Notes: generated by a model not told the origin, from the sequence alone. A stretch of 64,000 nt of DNA from UBA8337 sp937907245 (GCA_965219485.1 OZ244774.1:372001-436000), one strand, 5' to 3'. Shown: positions 42,275 to 50,805, numbered from the stretch's first letter. Numbers and translations: made by a program.

Positions 42275-43203
42275 GCAGCGTTCTCCACAAACCACTGATA
42301 GGCAGTCGAAAGTCCGGTATCAAGGTCGAGCTTATGGCGCCATCCAAGGTCATTTATTTTCGAGACATCTAGCAATTTGCGCGGCGTACCGTCGGGCTTG
42401 CTGGCGTCAAAGGCCAAACTGCCATCAAAACCCACGGTCTTGGTAATCGCTTCAGCTAATTGGCGGATGGTTACGTCTTCGCCTGTGCCCAAATTAACGT
42501 GGCTCATGTCAGAATAATGCTTGAGCAAAAAGACAATTCCGGCGGCGCAATCTTCTACGTGTAAAAACTCGCGCATAACTTTTCCCGAGCCCCAGACTTC
42601 CATGGTCGCATCGCCGGCCAATTTGGCTTCATGGCATTTGCGCAGGAGCGCGGGAATAACGTGGCTCGATTGCAAATCAAAATTATCGTAAGGGCCATAC
42701 AGATTGGTTGGCATGGCCGAGATAAAGTCGACGCCATGCTGCTTGCGATAGGCTTGGCACATTTTAATACCGGCGATTTTAGCGATGGCATACCACTCGT
42801 TGGTAGCTTCTAAGGTGCCGGTCAGAAGCGCGTCTTCAGATATCGGCTGCGGCGCTAGCTTGGGGTAGATGCAGCTGCTGCCTAAAAACAAAAGCTTTTC
42901 CACCCCGCAATCGAAACTGGCGCGGATGAGGTTGGCTTCAATCATCAGATTGTCATAAATGAAATCGGCCGGATAGGTATCATTGGCCAAAATACCGCCA
43001 ACGCGCGCGGCGCAAACGACGACGGCGTCTGGTTTATTGGCGGCCATCCAAGCTTCTACTTCGGATTGGCGAATAAGATCGGCGTCTTGGCGTTCAGCGG
43101 TCAGGATAGTGCAGTTTTCCGCGGCCAAAGCTTTCACCACAGCGCGCCCCACCATACCCTTATGGCCTGCTACATAGACCCGTTTGCCGGCCAGATTATA
43201 CAT
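42271..43203 (-). CDS. fcl: GDP-L-fucose synthase
   Basis: A 310-residue SDR epimerase/reductase making GDP-L-fucose from GDP-4-keto-6-deoxymannose with NADPH. The N-terminal VYVAGHKGMVGRAVVKAL nucleotide motif, AARVGGILANDTYPADFIYD, FLGSSCIYPK (catalytic Ser/Cys), the Tyr-Lys pair in EWYAIAKIAG, and PTNLYGPYDNF are diagnostic of WcaG/Fcl. Its start overlaps the gmd stop by one base, and its stop overlaps the GT4 start. The order gmd-fcl-GT forms a GDP-fucose cassette. Confidence 0.95.
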   Translation of the reverse strand: MYNLAGKRVYVAGHKGMVGRAVVKALAAENCTILTAERQDADLIRQSEVEAWMAANKPDAVVVCAARVGGILANDTYPADFIYDNLMIEANLIRASFDCGVEKLLFLGSSCIYPKLAPQPISEDALLTGTLEATNEWYAIAKIAGIKMCQAYRKQHGVDFISAMPTNLYGPYDNFDLQSSHVIPALLRKCHEAKLAGDATMEVWGSGKVMREFLHVEDCAAGIVFLLKHYSDMSHVNLGTGEDVTIRQLAEAITKTVGFDGSLAFDASKPDGTPRKLLDVSKINDLGWRHKLDLDTGLSTAYQWFVENAA

Positions 43204-44276
43204 TAAAAGTCGGCCAGCTTGGTGTTGGGTTGCGGCTGTTGCGCATTATGCAGAGCCACGGATACCATTTCGGACACCAGCTCTTCTAATTCAATTTTGG
43301 CTTTCCATCCCAGCACGTCTTTGGCTTTTTTCGGGTTGCCGATGAGCAGCTCAACCTCTGTCGGACGGAAATAACGCGGATCAATCTCAACCAGAGTTTT
43401 TCCGGTTTTGGCATCTTTGCCGACTTCATCGACATCTTTGCCTTCCCAGACAATCTCCCGATTAATCTCGGCAAAGGCCAGCTCCACGAAACGACGAACG
43501 GTTTCTGTGCGCCCTGTTGCCAGCACAAAATCATCGCCTTCTTTATGATTAATAATCGCGTGCATGCCCTCTACATATTCGCGCGCATGGCCCCAATCTC
43601 GTTTGGCGTCTAAATTGCCGAGGTAGAGTTTTTCTTGGTGGCCTGCTTCAATGGCGGCGGCAGCCATAGCGATTTTTTGCGTCACAAAAGTTTCGCCACG
43701 CATTGGGCTTTCATGGTTGAACAAAATACCGTTCGAGACATGCATGCCGTAGGCTTCGCGATAATTGACGCAAATCCAATAAGCATAAAGCTTCGCCACC
43801 GCATAAGGGCTGCGTGGGTAAAACGGGGTGGTTTCGCTTTGTGGCACTTCTTGTACTTTACCGTAAAGCTCCGAAGTCGAGGCTTGATAGAAGCGGGTTT
43901 TTTCGACCAGACCCAAAGTGCGGATGGCCTCTAAAAACCGTAGCGTGCCAAAAGCATCGGCATTGGCGGTATATTCGGCTGTCTCAAAGCTAACTTGCAC
44001 GTGGCTTTGGGCGGCCAGATTATAAATCTCATCGGGTTCGATGGATTGCACCAAGCGCATAATATTGCTGCTGTCGGTCATATCGCCATAATGCATGTGG
44101 AAGTTGGTTTCGCTGTCATGCGGGTCGGCGTAAATGCCGTCGACACGCTGTGTGTTAAACGACGAAGCGCGACGCTTCATGCCATGGACTTCATAGCCTT
44201 TGCCAAGCAAAAGGCGGGCGAGGTAGGCACCATCTTGGCCCGTTACACCGGTAATAAGAGCTTTTTTCTGTCCCAC
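43203..44276 (-). CDS. gmd: GDP-mannose 4,6-dehydratase
   Basis: A 357-residue SDR dehydratase converting GDP-mannose to GDP-4-keto-6-deoxymannose. Hallmarks are ALITGVTGQDGAYLARLLL, RRASSFNTQRVDGIY, NLAAQSHVQVSFE, ASTSELYGKVQEVPQSE, the catalytic Tyr-Lys in SPYAVAKLYAYWI, and FNHESPMRGETFVTQKI. It is the first gene of the minus-strand gmd-fcl-GT operon, and its ATG at 44276 faces the divergent second gmd-like gene across 153 bp. Its substrate is presumably made by ManC at 15.9 kb. Confidence 0.96.
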   Translation of the reverse strand: MGQKKALITGVTGQDGAYLARLLLGKGYEVHGMKRRASSFNTQRVDGIYADPHDSETNFHMHYGDMTDSSNIMRLVQSIEPDEIYNLAAQSHVQVSFETAEYTANADAFGTLRFLEAIRTLGLVEKTRFYQASTSELYGKVQEVPQSETTPFYPRSPYAVAKLYAYWICVNYREAYGMHVSNGILFNHESPMRGETFVTQKIAMAAAAIEAGHQEKLYLGNLDAKRDWGHAREYVEGMHAIINHKEGDDFVLATGRTETVRRFVELAFAEINREIVWEGKDVDEVGKDAKTGKTLVEIDPRYFRPTEVELLIGNPKKAKDVLGWKAKIELEELVSEMVSVALHNAQQPQPNTKLADF

Positions 44277-44429
44277 GATAATCTCCGCAATTTACAATAT
44301 CTGACTGACTTCTTTATTAGGTATCGCGTTCGCGAGGGTTTGTCTATTGCCCAGCTAGTCTCGCCATTGTCGTTGCACAGCAAGGGCAGATTGTATAGTT
44401 TGCCCTCAGCCCAAACAGAAGAGTGACAC
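44277..44429. promoter_or_regulatory. divergent promoter region between gmd and the second gmd-like gene
   Basis: A 153-bp intergenic stretch with no gene. It holds an imperfect plus-strand promoter-like pair (TTGCAC, then TATAGT 15 bp later, or TAGTTT at 17 bp). It also holds the 12-bp inverted repeat TCGCGTTCGCGA (44,324-44,335), a possible operator. GAAGAG before GTG 44430 is the likely ribosome binding site. The assignment is speculative. Confidence 0.35.
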
Positions 44430-45467
44430 GTGACCCAAAAAACCGCCCTTATTACCGGAATAACTGGTCAAGATGGAGCTTATCTTGCTCGCTCGCTCGT
44501 CGATAAAGGCTATCGCGTGGTAGGAGCCGTAAGGCGCAGCTCGACCCTAAACCTGCCCCGATTGGTGTCCCTCGAAGTGGCGCAAGAGGTCGAGTTGAAA
44601 ACACTCGATATGCAGGACTTTACCTCTATCGTGCGGCTTATCGAAGAGGTTGGGCCCGATGAGATATATAATCTCGGTGGCCAAAGCTCGGTACAGGCCA
44701 GTTTCCAACAACCGCTTTATACCGGGGAAACCTCTGGCATGGGGTGCTTGCGTCTAATGGAGGCGGTCAAATTAGTGCTGCCAGAGGCGCGCCTATTTGA
44801 GGCCTCGAGTAGCGAGATTTTCGGTTTGAAAGGTAGCGGCGTGGTGAATGAGAGCCAAGACTTTCATCCGCGCTCGCCTTATGGGGTGGCCAAATTATTT
44901 GCCTATTGGGCCGTGGTTAATTATCGCGAAGCCTATGGCTTGCATGTCTCGAACGGTATTATGTTCAACCATGAAAGCCCTTTGCGTGGCATGGAATTTG
45001 TTACCCGCAAGATTACCGCGACCTTGGCGCAAATTGCCTCTGGCGGACAACAGACCCTAATGCTGGGCAATCTCGACAATGCGCGCGACTGGGGCTTTGC
45101 GGGCGATTACGTGGAAGCTATGTGGGCTATGCTACAGCAGCCCGAAGCCGATAATTATGTTGTCGCCACAGGGAAAACCCACACCGTAAAACAATTTGTT
45201 GAGCTGGCCGCAAAAGCAGTTGGCTTGGATATTGAATTTGAAGGCGAGGGCCTTGAGGCCAAAGGCATAGACCGGAAAACGGGCCGCCAAATGATTGGGG
45301 TTAGTAAGAGTTTTTATCGGCCGAGCGAGCCAGACCCAATGGTGGGTGACGCTAGCAAGGCGAAAGAAAAATTAAATTGGGAACCCAGTGTGGATTTTGA
45401 AGCCTTGGTAACAATGATGGCGCAGAGCGATTTGGAACGCGCGGGCAAGGAACAGGCTTGGTACTAA
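44430..45467 (+). CDS. second GDP-mannose 4,6-dehydratase-like SDR
   Basis: A 345-residue paralogue of Gmd starting at GTG 44430. It keeps ALITGITGQDGAYLARSLV, NLGGQSSVQASFQ, ASSSEIFGLKG, the Tyr-Lys in SPYGVAKLFAYWA, and FNHESPLRGMEFVTRKI. It has lost the RRxSSFNTxR block that Gmd uses for GDP/NADP and tetramer contacts, reading RRSSTLNLPRL instead. Gmd paralogues of this kind may act on GDP-mannose or another NDP-hexose. It is divergent from gmd and its stop overlaps the start of pcs (TAATG). Its separate role from gmd is unknown: an alternative 6-deoxyhexose such as GDP-rhamnose or a 4-keto precursor is possible. Confidence 0.8.
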   Translation: MTQKTALITGITGQDGAYLARSLVDKGYRVVGAVRRSSTLNLPRLVSLEVAQEVELKTLDMQDFTSIVRLIEEVGPDEIYNLGGQSSVQASFQQPLYTGETSGMGCLRLMEAVKLVLPEARLFEASSSEIFGLKGSGVVNESQDFHPRSPYGVAKLFAYWAVVNYREAYGLHVSNGIMFNHESPLRGMEFVTRKITATLAQIASGGQQTLMLGNLDNARDWGFAGDYVEAMWAMLQQPEADNYVVATGKTHTVKQFVELAAKAVGLDIEFEGEGLEAKGIDRKTGRQMIGVSKSFYRPSEPDPMVGDASKAKEKLNWEPSVDFEALVTMMAQSDLERAGKEQAWY

Positions 45468-46213
45468 TGACAGATAAACCTTCAATCGAAAAAACTTCTA
45501 AGAAACAACAAGTCGCTGCTGCGTGGGTACATGTGTTTACCGCTACGGGTCTTATTCCGGTGATGTTTTCCGTGGATGCCATTTGGCAAGGGGAGGCTTA
45601 TTTGGCGCTACTCTGGTTGGCCTTGGCTATGATTGTCGATGGTTTGGATGGCCCCTTGGCGCGTCATTTGGAAGTGTCGAAGCATCTGCCGCAAATTGAT
45701 GGTGCTATTCTCGATCATGTCATCGACTATGTGTCTTATTGCTTTATTCCGGCCCTGATTGTTTATCGGTTTGATTTGGTACCAGAAGGCTGGACGATGG
45801 CGGCGACGTCTGTTTTGTTGATGTCTTCGCTTTACACGTTTGCCAATCGCGAGTTGAAGACAGCCGAGAATGATTTTCGTGGGTTTCCCGCTCTTTGGAA
45901 CATTGTTGTGTTCTATATGATTATGTTCGAAACCAGCCCAATGACTAATTTGGGGCTTATCGTATTTTTATCGGTCATGGTTTTCGCCCCCATCTTGGTG
46001 GCGCATCCGATACGGGTTATCTCCATGCGACGGCTAACCATTCCGGCTTTGATTGTCTGGACGGGTTTGGTGGGGGGGCATTTATGGAATGGCCATCAAG
46101 GCAATGCCGTGGCGGACCTGCCGGCCTTTGTCCGATTTTTATTCTGGGCTCTGTCGTTTTATTTTGTTTTCCTAAGTGCGTGGCGTTCAGTTAAATTGGC
46201 GGGAGAAAAATAA
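45467..46213 (+). CDS. pcs: phosphatidylcholine synthase-like CDP-alcohol phosphotransferase
   Basis: A 248-residue membrane protein with about 7-8 helices. The active site is a CDP-alcohol phosphatidyltransferase motif of the Pcs type, DGLDGPLAR followed 12 residues later by G-x3-D-x3-D (DGAILDHVIDYVSY), with the N-terminal WVHVFTATGLIP. Pcs condenses choline with CDP-diacylglycerol to phosphatidylcholine in alphaproteobacteria. ATG 45467 overlaps the stop of the gmd-like gene, so the two are co-translated, which is unexpected for a lipid enzyme. Another CDP-alcohol role, such as phosphocholine decoration chemistry, is less likely from the motif. Confidence 0.82.
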   Translation: MTDKPSIEKTSKKQQVAAAWVHVFTATGLIPVMFSVDAIWQGEAYLALLWLALAMIVDGLDGPLARHLEVSKHLPQIDGAILDHVIDYVSYCFIPALIVYRFDLVPEGWTMAATSVLLMSSLYTFANRELKTAENDFRGFPALWNIVVFYMIMFETSPMTNLGLIVFLSVMVFAPILVAHPIRVISMRRLTIPALIVWTGLVGGHLWNGHQGNAVADLPAFVRFLFWALSFYFVFLSAWRSVKLAGEK

Positions 46214-46222
46214 CAGAATGGA

Positions 46223-47509
46223 ATGCAAGTGACGTTAGAGAAAGATACTTTTACCTCGGCCACAGAACGCCGGCGCGGCATGATTTTGCTATTCGTCAGC
46301 TTGATGGCACTTGGCATGGGTCAGTCTTTGTTCTTTGCTATTTTTCCGCCGGTCGCTAGAGACTTAGGGCTGAGCGAAATTCAAGTGAGCGCCATTTTCA
46401 CATTATCTGCGGTTTTATGGGTGGTGATGAGCCCATTTTGGGGACGACGTAGTGACGTTTGGGGCCGTAAACCGGTCATCCTGCTGGGGCTTGCGGGCTT
46501 TGGCATATCGACGGGCGGCTTCGGTATTTTGTTGGTTTTGGGCGATGAGGGTATTTTGCCGCTGATGAGCCTCTATATATTAATGATTTTAGTGCGGGCG
46601 ATTTTCGGCCTATTTGGCTCTGGTACGCCCTCGGCTGCGCAGGCTTATATTGCCGATCGCACGTCGCGCGAAGAACGCACCAGCGGGGTTGCCGCCATTG
46701 GGGCCGCCTTTGGTATGGGCACTATTTTGGGCCCAGGTTTTGCGGCCGCTTTGGCGGCTTATCATTTATTGGCACCATTTTTCGCGCTGGCGATTTTTGC
46801 CTTGGGTGGAGCCATTGCTATTGCGATGTTCTTACCCGAGCGGCGCCGACCCGCAGGCAGCTATAAGCAAGGCCCGCGATTGAAAATTTTAGACAAGCGC
46901 ATTCGACTATTTTTATTCATGGGCGTCGCGGTTTCCACCACCAGCGCGGCGATTATGCAAGTGGCGGCTTTCTTTGTAATGGATACGATGCATTTGAGCG
47001 GGCAAGAAACCGCGCAAGTGGTGGGCGTGGCTATGATGGCGATGGCGATGGCGACTTTATTCGCGCAATTGGTAATCATTCCGCGCCTTCACGCCTCGGT
47101 CCGCAGTCTTTTATTTTGGGGTATTTTAATCAATACTATCGGCATATCTCTGCTTATTTTGCCAATGAATTCCGCTCTCTTTGCGCTGTCTCTTACCTTG
47201 CAGGGTTTTGGCAGTGGGCTTATGCGCCCGGCTGTAGCGGCGGGTGGCTCTTTGGCGGTATCCCCAGAAGAACAAGGGGCAGTGGCAGGGTTGAATAGCT
47301 CTACGGCGGCGGTAGGGATTATCTTTGTGCCTATTTTTATTATGCCGCTTTATCTTATCGCACCAACCGGCCCATTTGTGGTGGCCCTGATTTTATCGGC
47401 CGTCATGCTGTTTACCACGCGCTCGCCTCAGCTGGATATGCTGGAGGCCAAAATCGATGTGGATGAAGTGGAAGAAGAAACGCTGTCGCGCCCTTCGGGT
47501 CATCAGTAA
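46223..47509 (+). CDS. MFS transporter (TetA/multidrug-efflux-like)
   Basis: A 428-residue major facilitator with 12 predicted helices. The loop 2-3 signature is in PFWGRRSDVWGRKPVILLGL (G-x3-D-x2-G-R-[KR] type), and the helix-5 motif C region is FGMGTILGPGFAAALA, typical of drug:H+ antiporters of the TetA/DHA1 subgroup. The C-terminal tail is acidic. It follows pcs by 9 bp on the same strand. A role in export of a small molecule is likely, but the substrate cannot be named. It is convergent with the next hydrolase gene, with no visible terminator between. Confidence 0.85.
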   Translation: MQVTLEKDTFTSATERRRGMILLFVSLMALGMGQSLFFAIFPPVARDLGLSEIQVSAIFTLSAVLWVVMSPFWGRRSDVWGRKPVILLGLAGFGISTGGFGILLVLGDEGILPLMSLYILMILVRAIFGLFGSGTPSAAQAYIADRTSREERTSGVAAIGAAFGMGTILGPGFAAALAAYHLLAPFFALAIFALGGAIAIAMFLPERRRPAGSYKQGPRLKILDKRIRLFLFMGVAVSTTSAAIMQVAAFFVMDTMHLSGQETAQVVGVAMMAMAMATLFAQLVIIPRLHASVRSLLFWGILINTIGISLLILPMNSALFALSLTLQGFGSGLMRPAVAAGGSLAVSPEEQGAVAGLNSSTAAVGIIFVPIFIMPLYLIAPTGPFVVALILSAVMLFTTRSPQLDMLEAKIDVDEVEEETLSRPSGHQ

Positions 47510-47529
47510 AGCCTCAACCCAAAATTTGT

Positions 47530-48501
47530 CTAGAAAACCCCTTGCGCTTTCCAAGCCTGCATTTGCAAAACCAAAGTGGACGCAAAAGCCAAAGGTTGGT
47601 CGAGCAAGACATGGTGGCGGGCGCCCAGCAGGTCAAAGTGCGGGGCGTCGGGGCGCAAGGACTGCATGAAAGCAATCACATCTTTGCGACTAATTTTTTC
47701 GTAATCACTGGCCAGCTCGCCATACATGCAAGACAGAGGTAGCGGCAGGTTTTCATACATTTTGGACCAATCATTGCCTATTGGAAAATTACGATACATG
47801 TGCGGGTCAAACTTCCAAGTCCAGCCGCCTTCGACTTCGCGCAAAGAATGCGCGCCGATGTAATCGACAATGAATTGATTGGCGCATGGTTGCTCGGGTT
47901 GCAGACGAAAGCGACCCAAAGCTGTTTCGTAATCTTCATAGACGCGCGTGTCCATGGTTGGACGCGGGCGCAATTCGCCATTCTCGTCTTCTTCCATGTA
48001 CCATTCTTCTTGTGCATGCGGGGGTTTGACGTAGAAGTCGCAAATCATCAAGGCAGCCAAGTCTGGCGCAAAATTATGTGCCGTCATCAGCGATACCATG
48101 CCGCCCATACTGTGGCCGATGAGGGCTGGTTTGGATGGGAAATTGGCATCTCGGATCATCGTGATGACCGCTTCCGCCATAATTTCGCGCTTATAGGCTT
48201 GCAGCCAGCCGCTGTCGCCCATGCCCGGCAGGTCTAGCGCGATGACATTGTAATAGGGGGTGAGCTGGGGGGCGATGAAATCATACCAACGCGCATGCGC
48301 GCCGCCGCCATGCACGAGCACCATATTGGGGGCCTTTGCTGACGGGCCGTCCCATCTGCGGTAATGCAATTTGGCATCTTGAAAAGCCACGTAATGATCT
48401 TGCGGGGTCTGGGCAATGGCTTTTTGAAACCACTCGGGCTCAAAATCAATAAGTTCGCCTTTGGGCAGCAAGTCTTGCTGGCCTCCATTTAACGCTTTCA
48501 T
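47530..48501 (-). CDS. alpha/beta hydrolase
   Basis: A 323-residue alpha/beta-hydrolase-fold protein. The oxyanion-hole motif is VLVHGGGAHARWYDF, the strand LDLPGMGDSGW follows, and the nucleophile elbow is IGHSMGG (Ser in G-x-S-x-G). A late RHHVLLDQP carries the catalytic histidine. I chose ATG 48501 (MKALNGGQQD). A longer frame from 48564 adds a basic, non-conserved leader. There is no signal peptide, so it is cytoplasmic. Its substrate is unknown. It stands alone on the minus strand between the MFS gene and rpmJ. Confidence 0.85.
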   Translation of the reverse strand: MKALNGGQQDLLPKGELIDFEPEWFQKAIAQTPQDHYVAFQDAKLHYRRWDGPSAKAPNMVLVHGGGAHARWYDFIAPQLTPYYNVIALDLPGMGDSGWLQAYKREIMAEAVITMIRDANFPSKPALIGHSMGGMVSLMTAHNFAPDLAALMICDFYVKPPHAQEEWYMEEDENGELRPRPTMDTRVYEDYETALGRFRLQPEQPCANQFIVDYIGAHSLREVEGGWTWKFDPHMYRNFPIGNDWSKMYENLPLPLSCMYGELASDYEKISRKDVIAFMQSLRPDAPHFDLLGARHHVLLDQPLAFASTLVLQMQAWKAQGVF

Positions 48502-48614
48502 CCTTTGGCTCCTGATTGGGGGGATAAGATGGCCAGAAATTACACCATTTCGCCGCCTTGCCAAGCCTGTTTTATAGACCTGTGGAAGCGCACATGTTTG
48601 TCTGATGCGGCCGC

Positions 48615-48643
48615 TTGACAGCTGGGCGCTTGTCCCATATGTT
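48615..48643 (+). promoter_or_regulatory. sigma70-type promoter of rpmJ
   Basis: A perfect TTGACA (48,615-48,620), a 17-bp spacer, and TATGTT (48,638-48,643). Predicted start near 48,650 gives a leader of about 40 nt before the rpmJ ATG at 48690. This is the closest match to the consensus I found in the window. Confidence 0.75.
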
Positions 48644-48689
48644 CTCGGCTTCTGGGGAGTACCCCCATCAAAAACTTATGGAGCCGACG

Positions 48690-48815
48690 ATGAAAGTCCG
48701 CAATTCGCTTAAATCCTTGCGTGATCGCCACCAGAAAAATCAACTGGTGCGCCGCCGTGGTCGTCTATACATCATCAACAAAACAAATAAGCGTTTTAAA
48801 GCCCGCCAAGGTTAA
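48690..48815 (+). CDS. rpmJ: 50S ribosomal protein L36 (zinc-free, YkgO-like form)
   Basis: A 41-residue ribosomal protein, MKVRNSLKSLRDRHQKNQL at the N terminus, then VRRRGRLYIINKTNKRFKARQ. The four Cys/His zinc ligands of the usual L36 (C-x2-C...C-x4-H) are absent, so this is the C-minus form that needs no zinc. It is normal for alphaproteobacteria to carry only this form. It has a strong promoter at 48,615-48,643. The alpha/beta hydrolase gene starts 39 bp after its stop. Confidence 0.95.
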   Translation: MKVRNSLKSLRDRHQKNQLVRRRGRLYIINKTNKRFKARQG

Positions 48816-48854
48816 GTAACTCCCGGTTTGGTGCGCCTTTTAAAGGAGAGCGTC

Positions 48855-49889
48855 ATGAGCGGTCTTATTGTTAAAGTTTTGGTTAGCGTCTTCGCTATTA
48901 TCTTCGTTTTAGGTATCGGCCTTTGGCTGCATGATATTCGCGTGCGTAGCCAATTGCTGTCGAATTTGCCCCCGCAAGGACAATTTATCGAGACCGATAA
49001 TGCCACGCTGCATTATTTGCGTCGTGACTGGGACACCCCAAATAAAAAATCTAAAAAACAGCCCGTCTTCGTGCTTATTCATGGCTCGAGTGCCAATGCG
49101 CAAGACATGATGCTGGCCTTGGGCGAGACATTGTCTCCGCATGGCACGGTTTTGGCCTTTGACCGCCCTGGCATTGGTCGCTCGCTCAATAAAATAGACA
49201 ATCTGGAAATGTCGGACCCGCGCCAACAGGCGCGTGAAATTCATCAAGCCGTGCAAGCCTTAGGCTTTGAGCAGCCGGTGGTGATTGGACAAAGCTGGGG
49301 CGGCTCTGTCGCTTTGGCCTATGCGCATAGTATGGGGCCTGAAATCACCGCGTCGATTATGCTGGCACCGCCGATAATTCCTTGGTATGGCCCAGATTTT
49401 TGGGCTTATCGATTGGCTACGACGCCGATTATTGGCACAATTTTCACTCATATTACCTTGGGTAAATATGGGGCAACGCAATTAGACTCGGGTGCGGCTG
49501 GGGCTGCGCATCCGGAAGTAACACCAGATGGATATGTAAGAGACAGCGCGCTGGCGCTTATTTTGCAGCCGAAAGCCTTTATCACCAATGCCGTTTATGC
49601 CCTGAACTTGCGACATCATTTGGCCGATATGCAAACCACTTACGAAGACATGCCGGGCACACAAGGCAAATTGATGATTTTGCATGGCGACAGCGATCCA
49701 ACCGTTTCTATTGATTATAACGCCGTGCCATTCTTGGCCAAACGACCCGATGTCGAGCTGATTGAGCTGGTCGGCGCAGGTCATTTGCTGCACCATACTT
49801 GGCAGAGGGAGATTACCGCGCAAGTGTTGCGCTTTCTCAAAGATGGCAAAGTGACCCCTGGCAAGCATCAGCTTGTGAAAGCGAAATAG
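48855..49889 (+). CDS. membrane-anchored alpha/beta hydrolase
   Basis: A 344-residue alpha/beta hydrolase with one N-terminal membrane helix (residues about 5-25, VKVLVSVFAIIFVLGIG). The oxyanion motif is VLIHGSSANAQD, then FDRPGIGRS and the nucleophile elbow VIGQSWGGS (G-x-S-x-G). The C-terminal GDSDPT and GAGHLLHH carry the acid and catalytic His. The anchor suggests a membrane-attached lipase, esterase or haloperoxidase-like enzyme facing the periplasm. ATG 48855 follows AAGGAG. It lies directly downstream of rpmJ and 16 bp before the amidohydrolase gene. Confidence 0.83.
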   Translation: MSGLIVKVLVSVFAIIFVLGIGLWLHDIRVRSQLLSNLPPQGQFIETDNATLHYLRRDWDTPNKKSKKQPVFVLIHGSSANAQDMMLALGETLSPHGTVLAFDRPGIGRSLNKIDNLEMSDPRQQAREIHQAVQALGFEQPVVIGQSWGGSVALAYAHSMGPEITASIMLAPPIIPWYGPDFWAYRLATTPIIGTIFTHITLGKYGATQLDSGAAGAAHPEVTPDGYVRDSALALILQPKAFITNAVYALNLRHHLADMQTTYEDMPGTQGKLMILHGDSDPTVSIDYNAVPFLAKRPDVELIELVGAGHLLHHTWQREITAQVLRFLKDGKVTPGKHQLVKAK

Positions 49890-49905
49890 GGGCTTTGGGC
49901 GTATC

Positions 49906-50724
49906 GTGTCAGCGGCCTCCAAGGTACCTGCTTTTTTAACCCGTCATTTGGACGGCGATAGACGCTTTCTTATTCTGTGCGACCATGCCAGCAATTATAT
50001 TCCACCAGAGCTGAATGGTCTCGGCCTCGCGCCAGATGAGCTTACGCGACATATTGCTTATGACCCAGGTGCTTTGCCCGTGGCCTTGCGCATTTCGGAG
50101 GCTCTGGGGTGTCCTTTGGTGGCATCGCAGTTTTCGCGCCTATTGATTGACCCCAATCGGGGTTTGGATGATCCGACTTTGGTCATGAAACTATCTGATG
50201 GGGCGATTATTCCGGCCAATGCCAAGGTTGACCCATTTCAAGATAAAGCGCAGTGGCAGGCGCGGGTTGAGCAGTTTTATCGGCCCTATGACCAGGCCAT
50301 TGCGGCGGCGATTGCGGCGGCGAAAGCCGATGGAATCGCGCCGATTATTATGGCCATACACAGTTTTACGCCCGTTTGGCGTGGCCAGCCACGGCCATGG
50401 CACACGGCGGTTCTGTGGGATAAAGATGATAGGCTGAAGCTTGTGGTAGATGCCTATATGGCTGGGTTTCCCGATATTTGTTATGGCGACAACACGCCGT
50501 ATTCAGGGCGGTTGAAAAATGATTGCCTTTACCGCCACGGCACCCGACAGGGGTTGGCGCATGCGCTGATTGAGTTGCGTCAAGATGAGGTGGGCGATGA
50601 GGCGGGGCAACATAAATGGGCCACGCATATGGTGGCTATTTTGCAACGTGCGGTTCGCCTTGAGGGTCTTGGAGTTGTGGCCCATTACGGCTCCGTGCAT
50701 GATGCTGCGACTTCTAAGGATTAA
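49906..50724 (+). CDS. N-formylglutamate amidohydrolase family protein (second copy)
   Basis: A 272-residue member of the FGase/HutG family. Signature pieces are RRFLILCDHASNYIPPEL with an Asp-His metal ligand pair, SQFSRLLIDPNRGLDDPTL, IIMAIHSFTPVW and LAHALIELRQDEV. The usual domain is complete, starting at GTG 49906. It is a divergent paralogue of the gene at 957-1856 and has different spacing between motifs, so the two likely act on different N-acyl or N-formyl amides. It is 16 bp downstream of the hydrolase and is followed by the cox IV/pnt promoter. Confidence 0.82.
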   Translation: MSAASKVPAFLTRHLDGDRRFLILCDHASNYIPPELNGLGLAPDELTRHIAYDPGALPVALRISEALGCPLVASQFSRLLIDPNRGLDDPTLVMKLSDGAIIPANAKVDPFQDKAQWQARVEQFYRPYDQAIAAAIAAAKADGIAPIIMAIHSFTPVWRGQPRPWHTAVLWDKDDRLKLVVDAYMAGFPDICYGDNTPYSGRLKNDCLYRHGTRQGLAHALIELRQDEVGDEAGQHKWATHMVAILQRAVRLEGLGVVAHYGSVHDAATSKD

Positions 50725-50748
50725 TAAATTTTAGATAGAAACTGGTGC

Positions 50749-50776
50749 TTGCCCAGACGCAGGCATCTGCTATATT
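50749..50776 (+). promoter_or_regulatory. promoter of the cox IV-pnt operon
   Basis: TTGCCC (50,749-50,754, preceded by C as in the alphaproteobacterial CTTG-type -35) and TATATT (50,771-50,776) with a 16-bp spacer. Predicted start near 50,783, about 20 nt before the cox IV ATG at 50806. Confidence 0.6.
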
Positions 50777-50805
50777 CGCGCCGATATTCAAGCTTGGAGA
50801 AAACT

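Noticed and set aside
44324..44335. TCGCGTTCGCGA as a firm operator
   Set aside because: Short CG-rich palindromes arise by chance; kept only as part of a low-confidence regulatory region.
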